Positions 1-5,151 of a DNA stretch of 5,193 bases are shown here, piece by piece. Source of the DNA: Polaromonas sp. (GTDB taxonomy: Bacteria > Pseudomonadota > Gammaproteobacteria > Burkholderiales > Burkholderiaceae_C); the NCBI GenBank assembly GCA_026786065.1, contig JAJAYS010000083.1:1-5193 (forward strand), read 5' to 3'. Below the pieces are notes generated by a model. It saw nothing but the letters and a program-made list of their open reading frames with translations, had not been told where the DNA came from and ran no database searches. The stretch's first letter is position 1, and each line of letters starts with the position of its first letter. Position numbers and translations under genes: made by a program.

Positions 1-308
1 ACGCTGTACTGCTGCCAGCCGCCCATGCCGACTACCTTGTCGCCAGGCGCAAATTTGGGCGACTGGCTCTCGACGACTTCGCCGGCCGTGCCGCCAATCA
101 TCACCGCGCCCAGCGCCTGCGGCTCGGCGTAGTTTTTGCTGTCGTTCATGCGGCCGCGCATGTAGGGATCGAGGCTGAGGAAGTGGTGCCGCACCAGTAC
201 CTGGCCCGGTTGCAGCGGCGCGGTGTCGCTGGTGGCCATTTTGAAGTTGCTGGCTTGCGCTTCGGCGCTGGGGCGGTTGTCGAGCAGGACCTGGCTGTTG
301 CGGGGCAT
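1..308 (-). CDS. MDR-family NADP-dependent oxidoreductase, N-terminal part (cut by the window edge)
   Basis: The first 102 codons of a zinc-independent medium-chain dehydrogenase/reductase of the CurA/YncB/prostaglandin (leukotriene B4) reductase type; the rest lies left of the window. Such enzymes usually have about 335-345 residues and use NADPH to reduce the C=C bond of alpha,beta-unsaturated ketones or aldehydes in the cytoplasm. Visible are the N-terminal GroES-like domain with the family signature LSLDPYMRGRM (residues 44-54), the GGTAGEVVES strand (72-81) and FAPGDKVVGMGGWQQY (86-101). No zinc-ligand pattern of classical alcohol dehydrogenases is seen. The ATG at 308 is preceded by GGAG (314-317) with a 5-base spacer, which fixes the start. 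It lies 143 bases downstream of the thioesterase gene, with repeat copy 1 in the gap, so it may have its own transcript. The NADPH-binding domain is outside the window, so cofactor and substrate are inferred from the family only. Confidence 0.9.
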   Translation of the reverse strand, partial: MPRNSQVLLDNRPSAEAQASNFKMATSDTAPLQPGQVLVRHHFLSLDPYMRGRMNDSKNYAEPQALGAVMIGGTAGEVVESQSPKFAPGDKVVGMGGWQQYS

Positions 309-350
309 GGTGTCTCCAAAGAAAAATAGGGGGGATTGGAAGGCGATCTT

Positions 351-410
351 TCGCTATTAAAAAAGTAGCTGCATACGCCCGTATTTGTTGGGCAATAAGG
401 CTGTTTTGCT
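351..410. repeat. AT-rich intergenic repeat, copy 1
   Basis: An AT-rich block in the 143-base gap between the thioesterase and MDR reductase genes. It shares with 4564-4623 the cores TCGCTAT (351-357) and TAGCTG (366-371), the same 8-base spacing between them, and ACGCC four bases after TAGCTG. Ungapped comparison of 351-390 with 4564-4603 gives 28 identities in 40. GCTA (353-356) and TAGC (366-369) can pair, and so can ATACG (373-377) and CGTAT (380-384). I recall similar elements scattered between genes in Comamonadaceae; this was not checked. Its function is unknown. Confidence 0.7.
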
Positions 411-436
411 AACTATTCTGGGCCGGATGGCGGGTT

Positions 437-450
437 GCGCGCCGGCGCGC
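437..450. repeat. 14-base perfect GC palindrome next to the thioesterase stop codon
   Basis: GCGCGCCGGCGCGC is its own reverse complement and begins one base after the thioesterase stop codon (452-454) in the direction of transcription. A transcript could fold it into a hairpin only with a small loop and fewer than seven pairs. No T-run follows on the minus strand (it continues AACCC), so it is not a classical intrinsic terminator. It may help end transcription or protect the 3' end, or it may just reflect local GC richness. Confidence 0.45.
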
Positions 451-451
451 G

Positions 452-901
452 TCAATCGGTTGAGAGCGGCGCATCTGCCGCGTTCAGGCCATTGACCGTT
501 CGGCCGGCGCTGACCAGGCGTTTCACGTATTTGAAGGTGCCGGTTGCGTGGGCGCAGGCTTTTCCCGCCGCATCGTACAGCGTGGCTTCGGTGAAGGCCA
601 GCGTCGCGGTGCGGTGAATCAACCGGCCCCTGGCGGTCAGCCGACTGCCGTCGCCCGGCGCGGGCTGCATGAAGCTGGTCTTCATCTCGATGGTGACGAC
701 ACCCATGTCCTTTTGCACGCTGCGTGCCGCCGTCGCCATCGTCACGTCGAGCAGCGTCATGGTGGCGCCGCCGTGCGTGGCCGAGAACGAATTCAGGTGT
801 TCGGGTTTGGGCGTATAGCCGATGGCCGACGCGCCGCCCTCAAACAATTCCAGCGCAAAGCCGAGGTGGGTAACGAAGGGAATTTCTGCGCCGAAGTTCA
901 T
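452..901 (-). CDS. PaaI-family hotdog-fold acyl-CoA thioesterase
   Basis: A 149-residue single-domain hotdog protein, the usual length for PaaI/YbgC-like thioesterases, which hydrolyse acyl-CoA or aryl-CoA esters to free acid and CoA in the cytoplasm. The central signature is N37 followed by HGG (43-45) and TLLD (49-52). In PaaI relatives this HGG...D stretch starts the long hotdog helix and supplies the catalytic acid, here probably D52. The later strands include TIEMKTSFMQPAP and LTARGRLIHR, typical of the family. I chose the ATG at 901, two codons inside a possible TTG start at 907, because the AGGA at 911-914 is 9 bases from the ATG but only 3 from the TTG. The SDR gene is upstream and an MDR reductase gene downstream, which fits acyl-CoA metabolism, but the substrate cannot be told from the sequence. 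Confidence 0.9.
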   Translation of the reverse strand: MNFGAEIPFVTHLGFALELFEGGASAIGYTPKPEHLNSFSATHGGATMTLLDVTMATAARSVQKDMGVVTIEMKTSFMQPAPGDGSRLTARGRLIHRTATLAFTEATLYDAAGKACAHATGTFKYVKRLVSAGRTVNGLNAADAPLSTD

Positions 902-910
902 GTTCAATAG

Positions 911-914
911 TCCT
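911..914 (-). promoter_or_regulatory. Ribosome binding site of the thioesterase gene
   Basis: AGGA on the minus strand, 9 bases before the ATG at 901. It is only 3 bases from the alternative TTG at 907, so it decides the start in favour of the ATG. Confidence 0.6.
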
Positions 915-968
915 GAGAGACGTCAACCATCCTCTGCCGCAGCGCCGGGCCGCGCCAAGCGAGCACAG

Positions 969-1000
969 CCCCCTCGTTGGGCCGCGCACTACGGGAAGCG
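969..1000. repeat. Possible diverged copy of the GC-rich intergenic repeat
   Basis: CCCCCTCG (969-976) followed by a G-rich bit, CCGCGCACTACG and GGAAGCG (994-1000) resembles the order of CCCCCTCG, GCAGCGAACCACACG and GGGGAGCG at 1053-1092. The match needs gaps and is only suggestive. No gene was found in the 205-base gap 902-1106 that contains it. Confidence 0.3.
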
Positions 1001-1019
1001 ACAAGCTTGAAAGCCACTG

Positions 1020-1048
1020 TTTTTCCGAAGGGCCGCCCCGAGGAAAAA
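1020..1048. repeat. Inverted repeat with TTTTTCC / GGAAAAA arms
   Basis: TTTTTCC (1020-1026) pairs perfectly with GGAAAAA (1042-1048), with an inner GGG (1030-1032) and CCC (1036-1038 or 1037-1039) that can extend the fold. On either strand the T-run is in the 5' arm and the A-run in the 3' arm, the opposite of an intrinsic terminator. It sits just beyond the GC-rich repeat in the same gap and may be part of one composite element. Confidence 0.5.
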
Positions 1049-1052
1049 TGCG

Positions 1053-1099
1053 CCCCCTCGGGGGGGCAGCGAACCACACGCAGTGGGGAGCGTGGGGGC
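1053..1099. repeat. GC-rich intergenic repeat (REP-like) following the SDR gene
   Basis: This block begins 7 bases after the SDR stop codon (1107-1109) in the direction of transcription. It holds two potential hairpins: CACGC (1077-1081) with GCGTG (1090-1094), and CCCCC (1053-1057) with GGGGG (1060-1064 or shifted within the G-run). I remember near-identical strings scattered after genes in Comamonadaceae genomes, but could not check. Like REP elements elsewhere, it could end transcription or stabilise the 3' end of the message; that role is an inference. Confidence 0.6.
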
Positions 1100-1106
1100 C
1101 ATATCT

Positions 1107-1910
1107 TTACCCGCCGCTAATCGCAGAGACCCCGCCATCGACCGCCAGCCATTGCCCGGTGATGTGCTTGCCGGCGTCGGAGGCGTACAGCACGCACAGG
1201 CCCTTGAGGTCTTCGTCATCGCCCAGCCGACCAAGTGGCGCGTGTGCGGCGAGCTTGTCTTCGCCCAGCGCCTTCAGCGTGCCCTGGGTCATCCGGCTGG
1301 GGAAAAACCCCGGGCAGATGGCGTTAACCGTGATGTTGTAGGCGCCCCATTCGCAGCCCAGTGCCCGAGTGAAATTCACCACCGCGCCTTTGGACGTGTT
1401 GTAGGCCAGCGTGGTCATCTCGCGCGGATTGCCGCCCAGCCCGGCAATCGACGCGACATTGATGATGCGGCCCGACCGACGCGCAATCATGCTGTGCTTG
1501 CCGATGTGCTGGCTCAAAATGAAGTAGCCGCGTATGTTCAGGTTCATCACCTTGTCCCAAGCTTCGACCGGGTGGTCTTCAGCTGGAGCACCCCAGGCGG
1601 CCCCGGCGTTGTTGACCAGAATATCGACGTGGCCGAAGCGCTGAATGGTTTCATCACCCAGCCGGCGCAGGTCGGCCTCTTGGGCGCAGTCGGCCGCGAT
1701 CCAGTCCACGTCGATGCCGCCTGCCCGCAAAACTGCAGCCGCCTCTTCGAGGTCCTCCGCCTTGCGCGAACTCAGCATGACTTTGGCACCGGCCTCGCCC
1801 AGCGCCTGCGCCAGTTGCAGCCCGAGGCCACGCGAGCCCCCAGTGACCAGGGCGGTCTTGCCGCTGAGGTCGAACAGTTGCCGGATATGGCGTGGGGGGG
1901 ACGCATTCAT
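1107..1910 (-). CDS. Short-chain dehydrogenase/reductase (classical SDR, RhlG-like)
   Basis: A 267-residue classical SDR, a cytoplasmic NAD(P)-dependent oxidoreductase of ketones, alcohols or 3-oxoacyl groups. All hallmark parts are present: cofactor motif TGGSRGLG (23-30), D74 after the fourth strand region, NNAG (100-103), structural/catalytic N125, S154, and Y170-N-T-S-K174, then ICPGFFPSRMT (198-208) and the C-terminal LAVDGG. R27 in the glycine motif and R49 after the second strand favour NADPH. NNAGAAWGAP and PGFFPSRMT resemble, from memory, RhlG-type 3-oxoacyl reductases, so a beta-ketoacyl or hydroxyacyl substrate is plausible but unproven. I start at the ATG at 1910; the frame stays open to a GTG at 1961, but the added 17 residues are polar and precede the normal SDR N-terminus. 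The Shine-Dalgarno site is weak (AGAAAGA). The gap to the upstream amidase is 109 bases; a GC-rich repeat follows the stop. Confidence 0.92.
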   Translation of the reverse strand: MNASPPRHIRQLFDLSGKTALVTGGSRGLGLQLAQALGEAGAKVMLSSRKAEDLEEAAAVLRAGGIDVDWIAADCAQEADLRRLGDETIQRFGHVDILVNNAGAAWGAPAEDHPVEAWDKVMNLNIRGYFILSQHIGKHSMIARRSGRIINVASIAGLGGNPREMTTLAYNTSKGAVVNFTRALGCEWGAYNITVNAICPGFFPSRMTQGTLKALGEDKLAAHAPLGRLGDDEDLKGLCVLYASDAGKHITGQWLAVDGGVSAISGG

Positions 1911-2019
1911 GGTGTGGTCTTTCTGAGTTGGAATTGGGCGTTCCGCGGTGATTTTTGGCACGGCCTGCCCATGCCTGCGCCGGTTTGCCGGATGCGCTTG
2001 ATTCTGCCTGTCAGGATTT

Positions 2020-3267
2020 TCAGGCTGCGGGTGCGTCGTCGGCGACGACCGCCGCAGCCAGCATGGCGTTGATGAGCACGCTGGCTCCGGCTGCGAGCTG
2101 GTCGGGGCGGGCGTTCTCCAGCTCGTTGTGCGAGAGCCCGCCGTCGCAGGGCACGAAGATCATGGCCGTAGGCGCCACCCGGTTCAGGTACACCGCATCG
2201 TGGGCCGCACCGCTGACGATGTCGCGGCACGACAAACCCAGCGCGGCGGCCGAGGTGCGCACGCTGTCAACCAGCGTTGCATCGAAATGGCTGGGCTCGA
2301 AATACAAAACCTGCTTGATGGCAATAGCCACCGCACATTCGGTTTGAATCAACTTCGCCGCCGCTGTCAGGTCGTCCACCATCGCGCGCAGCGTGTCGTC
2401 TTTGGCGTTGCGCAAGTCCAGCGTCATGCTGACCGCACCGGGCACGACGTTTCTCGAATTCGGAAACACCCGCATGTGCCCGACCGTCGCGCGGGCGTTG
2501 TCCGGGTAGCTACGGGCAACGCGGTTGGTCTCGACGACCAGGCGGCTTGCGGCGAGCAGCGCGTCTTTTCGCAGATCCATCGGCGTTGGGCCGGCATGCG
2601 CGTCCTGGCCGGTGATCTCCACGTCGAACCAGCGCTGGCCGAGTGCGCCCAGCACCGCGCCTATGGTGGTCTGCGTGTTTTCCAGAATCGGCCCCTGCTC
2701 GATGTGCGCCTCGAAATACGCACCGACTGCATGCGGCTGCGCGTCGCCTTCGTAGCCGATCTGCCTGAGGGCGTCGCCGACGCGGATGCCCTCTATGTCT
2801 TGCTGGTTGTGCATGTCCGCAAGCGGATAGACCGACGCAAAAACGCCCGAACCCATCATCGTCGGAACGAAGCGCGAGCCTTCTTCGTTGGTCCACGCGG
2901 CGACTTCAATCGGGGCTTGGGTGCGGATGCCCAGCTCGTTCAGCCGGCGCACTACTTCCAGCCCGGCCAGCACCCCGTAGGCGCCGTCGAACTTGCCGCC
3001 CGAAGGCTGGGTATCCAGGTGGCTGCCGGTCATCACCGGGGGCAGCGCGGCGTTGGTGCCGGCGCGGCGGGCAAAGATGTTGCCGATTGCATCGACGCGG
3101 ACCGTCATGCCCGCGGCCTTGCACCACGCGACAAACAGGTCGCGGCCTTGCCGGTCAGGGTCTGTGAGCGTGATCCGCTTCACCCCGCCTTTGGGGGTGG
3201 CGCCTATGCGCGCAAGGTCCATCAGCGACTGCCATAGCCGCTCGCTATCCACTTCAACAGGCTGCAT
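2020..3267 (-). CDS. Zn-dependent amidase, M20 family (N-carbamoyl-L-amino-acid hydrolase / allantoate amidohydrolase group)
   Basis: A 415-residue enzyme of normal length for the hydantoinase/carbamoylase amidase family, which uses two metal ions to hydrolyse N-carbamoyl amino acids, N-carbamoyl-beta-alanine or allantoate, releasing ammonia and CO2. Metal and catalytic residues appear intact: H83 in TGSHLDT, D94 in GGKFDGAYG, E128-E129 in TNEEGSRF, H188 in HIEQGP, and H380 in GLSHNELE. The inserted dimerisation domain shows DAHAGPTPMDLRKD (222-235), with the substrate-loop H224 and R233, and PNSRNVVPG (269-277). No signal peptide is seen, so it is cytoplasmic. The ATG at 3267 follows a good GGAG site; the frame runs on to a TTG at 3369, but that extension reads through a terminator-like hairpin and does not look like protein. 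No hydantoinase, dihydropyrimidinase or urate-pathway gene is nearby, so amaB, allC and pydC cannot be told apart. Confidence 0.93.
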   Translation of the reverse strand: MQPVEVDSERLWQSLMDLARIGATPKGGVKRITLTDPDRQGRDLFVAWCKAAGMTVRVDAIGNIFARRAGTNAALPPVMTGSHLDTQPSGGKFDGAYGVLAGLEVVRRLNELGIRTQAPIEVAAWTNEEGSRFVPTMMGSGVFASVYPLADMHNQQDIEGIRVGDALRQIGYEGDAQPHAVGAYFEAHIEQGPILENTQTTIGAVLGALGQRWFDVEITGQDAHAGPTPMDLRKDALLAASRLVVETNRVARSYPDNARATVGHMRVFPNSRNVVPGAVSMTLDLRNAKDDTLRAMVDDLTAAAKLIQTECAVAIAIKQVLYFEPSHFDATLVDSVRTSAAALGLSCRDIVSGAAHDAVYLNRVAPTAMIFVPCDGGLSHNELENARPDQLAAGASVLINAMLAAAVVADDAPAA

Positions 3268-3272
3268 GCGAA

Positions 3273-3276
3273 CTCC
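3273..3276 (-). promoter_or_regulatory. Ribosome binding site of the amidase gene
   Basis: GGAG on the minus strand, 5 bases before the ATG at 3267. It supports that start over the longer open frame. It directly follows the eight-T tract of the terminator-like hairpin. Confidence 0.65.
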
Positions 3277-3300
3277 AAAAAAAAGGCCGCCATCGGCTTT
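3277..3300 (-). terminator. Terminator-like hairpin and T-tract between the esterase and amidase genes
   Basis: On the minus strand AAAGCCG (3300-3294), loop ATGG, CGGC (3289-3286), one C, then eight Ts (3284-3277). The four-pair GC stem can be extended by A-T pairs if the C bulges. It lies about 90 bases after the esterase stop and directly before the amidase Shine-Dalgarno site. A second hairpin, CTGGC/GCCAG (3331-3327 with 3319-3315), lies upstream of it in the same gap. It may end the esterase transcript; the short stem makes it a weak terminator, which would leave some read-through into the amidase gene. Confidence 0.45.
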
Positions 3301-3390
3301 CGGGTTTTTCGATACTGGCTTTTCAGGCCAGCCCTTGCACCATCGAGCGCCCCGGACTGCGGCAAACAAGTCGCTGTGCCGGTGGCGGCG

Positions 3391-4053
3391 TCATGCCAGA
3401 ACGCGTCGCAACCACTGCGCCAGGTGATCGATCTCTTCGGGGCAGACGGAATGCGCCATCGGATAATCGCGCCACTCGACGGTGTAGCCCAAAGCCTGCA
3501 GGGCGTCGCATGAGGCCATGGCGCGCGCCAGCGGAACCACGTCGTCATGCCTGCCGTGTGCCAAAAACACCGGGGTTGCCTGACTCGCCGCACTGCGCTC
3601 TGCCATAGTCTGCGCAGCCAGTGGGAGATAGCCCGAAAGCCCCACCACACCGGCCAGCGGCTCGGCGTGGCGCAGACCGACCATCAGCGCCATCGCGCAG
3701 CCTTGCGAGAACCCGCCGACGACGATCCGGCTGGCGGGCATGCCGCGTGATTTCTCGTTGGCAATCAGCGCTTCGATTTCAGTCTGCGATTGGCGCAGTC
3801 CGGCTTCGTCTTCGCGCCGCACCAGGTCGGCGCCCAGAATGTCGTACCAGGCCGGCATCACATAGCCGCCATTGATGGTGACCGGTATGCGCGGCGCAGC
3901 GGGAAAGAGAAAGCGCACCGGTCCGACGCTGCGCAGGTCGAGCTGCTCGGCAATCGGAACGAAATCGGCGCCATCGGCACCGAGGCCGTGCATGATGATG
4001 AAGGTCGCGACCGGCGAGTCCCCGGTCTGGGCTTCAATAACTTGGAGGGGCAT
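3391..4053 (-). CDS. Carboxylesterase, alpha/beta hydrolase (EstB/YpfH, phospholipase/carboxylesterase family)
   Basis: A 220-residue cytoplasmic serine hydrolase of the carboxylesterase II / acyl-protein-thioesterase-like family, which cleaves short acyl esters. The oxyanion-hole motif IIMHGLGADG is at 19-28, the nucleophile S116 in GGFSQGCAMAL (113-123), the acid D170 in HGRHDDVVP (166-174) and H201 in PMAHSV. These three are each two residues beyond Ser114, Asp168 and His199, which I recall as the triad of Pseudomonas fluorescens carboxylesterase (218 residues), so the protein is collinear and looks functional. The PAAPRIPVTINGGYVMPAWYDI stretch (51-72) is also typical. The start at 4053 fits the family length, although no clear Shine-Dalgarno site is seen; the TspO-like gene ends 51 bases upstream, so the two may share a transcript. 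The natural substrate is unknown. Confidence 0.93.
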   Translation of the reverse strand: MPLQVIEAQTGDSPVATFIIMHGLGADGADFVPIAEQLDLRSVGPVRFLFPAAPRIPVTINGGYVMPAWYDILGADLVRREDEAGLRQSQTEIEALIANEKSRGMPASRIVVGGFSQGCAMALMVGLRHAEPLAGVVGLSGYLPLAAQTMAERSAASQATPVFLAHGRHDDVVPLARAMASCDALQALGYTVEWRDYPMAHSVCPEEIDHLAQWLRRVLA

Positions 4054-4104
4054 GGGGTGAAGGTGTCCGATTCGAAGGTAAAGGAAGGATGAACAGGGCG
4101 TGTC

Positions 4105-4509
4105 TCACCAGTTCAGCCAGGTAATGCTCAGCTGTAAAACCGTTGCGAATGAAACCCACAGCAGATACGGCACATTGACCAGCGCCACCCAGCGCACCCG
4201 GCGCCAGATCGCGGCCATCGTCCAGACCAGCGTGGCCAGCACCAACACGATGTCGATGCTTGCCAGCAGGTTGTTCCTGAGCCCGAACTGGATCGGCGTG
4301 TAGGCCGCGTTGAACAGCAGGTTCAGTGCAAACGGCAAAAACGTTGCCCAAGGCAGCCGCCGCCGCAGGCACTGCACCAGCACATAGCCGAAGCTGAGCG
4401 CAATGACCCCATACAGCACCGCCCACACCGGCCCGAAGACCGCTGCGGGCGGCGCAAAAAACGGCTTTTGCAGCAGGGCGTACCACTGCTGGGTGGAGGA
4501 GGTGTTCAT
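4105..4509 (-). CDS. TspO/MBR-family membrane protein, short form lacking the usual first helix
   Basis: A 134-residue, tryptophan-rich inner-membrane protein of the TspO/peripheral benzodiazepine receptor family, whose members bind porphyrins and other hydrophobic ligands and have been linked to stress and tetrapyrrole control. Family motifs are clear: WYALLQKPFFAPP (9-21), VFGPVWAVLYG (24-34), NLLFNAAYTPIQFGLRN (63-79) and VPYLLWVSFATVLQLSI (113-129). Hydrophobic segments lie near 24-45, 54-75, 81-102 and 107-131, so four helices. Known TspO proteins have about 150-170 residues and a further helix before the WY..L.KP motif; here only eight residues precede it. The frame upstream of the ATG at 4509 has a GTG at 4515 as an alternative start (with GAAAG four bases before it), then no hydrophobic stretch and a TAG at 4569-4567 inside repeat copy 2. 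It may be a genuine four-helix lineage or a truncated gene. Confidence 0.85.
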   Translation of the reverse strand: MNTSSTQQWYALLQKPFFAPPAAVFGPVWAVLYGVIALSFGYVLVQCLRRRLPWATFLPFALNLLFNAAYTPIQFGLRNNLLASIDIVLVLATLVWTMAAIWRRVRWVALVNVPYLLWVSFATVLQLSITWLNW

Positions 4510-4563
4510 GGACACATAACTTTCGTGTGCATTTGGCGCAAACAGCCGGTCAAGACATTCCAG

Positions 4564-4623
4564 TCGCTATGATTTAAATAGCTGATAACGCCGTTATTCA
4601 TTGAGATAAAAGCTCATTTTTCT
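4564..4623. repeat. AT-rich intergenic repeat, copy 2
   Basis: This copy fills most of the gap between the DUF1993 and TspO-like genes. It has TCGCTAT (4564-4570), TAGCTG (4579-4584) and ACGCC (4588-4592), spaced exactly as in copy 1 at 351-410. Two paired-arm elements are visible: GCTAT (4566-4570) with ATAGC (4578-4582), and ATAACG (4585-4590) with CGTTAT (4592-4597). The arms of the second pair differ from those of copy 1 (ATACG/CGTAT) yet stay complementary. The tail AAAGCTCATTTTTCT corresponds to AAGGCTGTTTTGCT in copy 1, with one gap. No open frame is evident in it. Confidence 0.7.
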
Positions 4624-4635
4624 AAATATTGTTGC

Positions 4636-5139
4636 TCAGGTTCCGACGTAGTCTTTCTTGCCCACCTCGACGCCGTTGTGGCGCAGGATGGCATAGGCGG
4701 TGGTGGTGTGAAAGAAAAAATGCGGCAGTCCGTATGTCAGCAAATAGGCTTCGCCGGTGAACTTCTTTTCCTTCGGGGTGCCGGCCTGCGTGAGGATCTC
4801 GCGGCTTGCGGCTTCGTCGAATTTTGCTGCGGAGAGTCCGCCGATGAAGGCCAGCACTCTCTCGATGCGCGCCTGTAATTCAGCGAAGGTTTTTTCGCCG
4901 TCGTCGAACTTGGGAACCTCGACGCCGGCCAGCCTGGCCGACACGCTTTTGGCGAAATCCGTGGCAACCTGCACCTGACGCAGCAAGGGAAACATGTCCG
5001 GGAAAAGCCGCGCCTGCAGCAGCACATCGGGCTCGATTTTTCTGGCTGTCGCATGAACCTCTGCCTTGCGCAGCACCTCGCTGAGGCCGCGCAGCATCTG
5101 GGTAAAAACAGGAATGGAACTTGCGTGAATGGAAGGCAT
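4636..5139 (-). CDS. DUF1993 family protein
   Basis: A 167-residue protein recognised as DUF1993, a family of unknown function common in proteobacteria and fungi and probably a helical bundle related to DinB-like folds. Family landmarks are the N-terminal IHASSIPVFTQMLRGLSEVL (4-23), RLFPDMFPLLRQVQVATD (44-61), and the C-terminal LPHFFFHTTTAYAILRHNGVEVGKKDYVG (138-166) with H140, H144 and H154. The protein is soluble and has no signal peptide; its length is full for the family. The ATG at 5139 has AGGA at 5148-5151, 8 bases upstream. It ends 13 bases before repeat copy 2. Only 54 bases of its upstream region are in the window, and I see no convincing promoter there. No function should be inferred from its neighbours. 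Confidence 0.88.
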   Translation of the reverse strand: MPSIHASSIPVFTQMLRGLSEVLRKAEVHATARKIEPDVLLQARLFPDMFPLLRQVQVATDFAKSVSARLAGVEVPKFDDGEKTFAELQARIERVLAFIGGLSAAKFDEAASREILTQAGTPKEKKFTGEAYLLTYGLPHFFFHTTTAYAILRHNGVEVGKKDYVGT

Positions 5140-5147
5140 GGAATGGG

Positions 5148-5151
5148 TCCT
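5148..5151 (-). promoter_or_regulatory. Ribosome binding site of the DUF1993 gene
   Basis: AGGA on the minus strand, 8 bases before the ATG at 5139, at normal spacing; it supports that start. Confidence 0.55.

Noticed and set aside
1911..1961. A 17-residue N-terminal extension of the SDR from a GTG start
   Set aside because: The added residues are not typical of SDR N-termini and the internal ATG gives the normal length, though the weak ribosome site leaves some doubt.
1083..2072. A 329-codon open frame on the plus strand opposite the SDR gene
   Set aside because: Its translation matches no family, is rich in Arg, Ala, Gly and Pro, and is the expected antisense shadow of a GC-rich coding region whose minus-strand product is clearly an SDR.
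2128..3237. A 369-codon open frame on the plus strand opposite the amidase gene
   Set aside because: It is rich in Arg, Ala, Val and His without domain motifs, and is fully antisense to a well-supported M20 amidase.
3268..3369. A 34-residue N-terminal extension of the amidase from a TTG start
   Set aside because: It reads through the terminator-like hairpin and T-tract, is not family-like, and a good GGAG site serves the ATG at 3267.
3268..3390. A guanidine (mini-ykkC-like) riboswitch before the amidase gene, suggested by two hairpins in tandem
   Set aside because: Neither loop carries the ACGA/ACGG type sequence required for that motif; the hairpins are kept only as a possible terminator or attenuator.
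4549..4554. A TTGACC box on the minus strand as a -35 element for the TspO-like gene
   Set aside because: The sequence 17 bases downstream (GCACAC) does not resemble a -10 box.
4516..4569. A possible missing helix 1 for the TspO-like protein in the upstream frame
   Set aside because: The in-frame translation is polar and ends at a stop codon; I also saw no hydrophobic segment in the repeat that occupies this gap.
351..4623. The two AT-rich repeats as ends of a mobile element or as a CRISPR-like array
   Set aside because: They are in the same orientation, 4.2 kb apart, about 70 percent identical, and flank ordinary chromosomal genes with no transposase, integrase or cas gene; two diverged units do not make an array.
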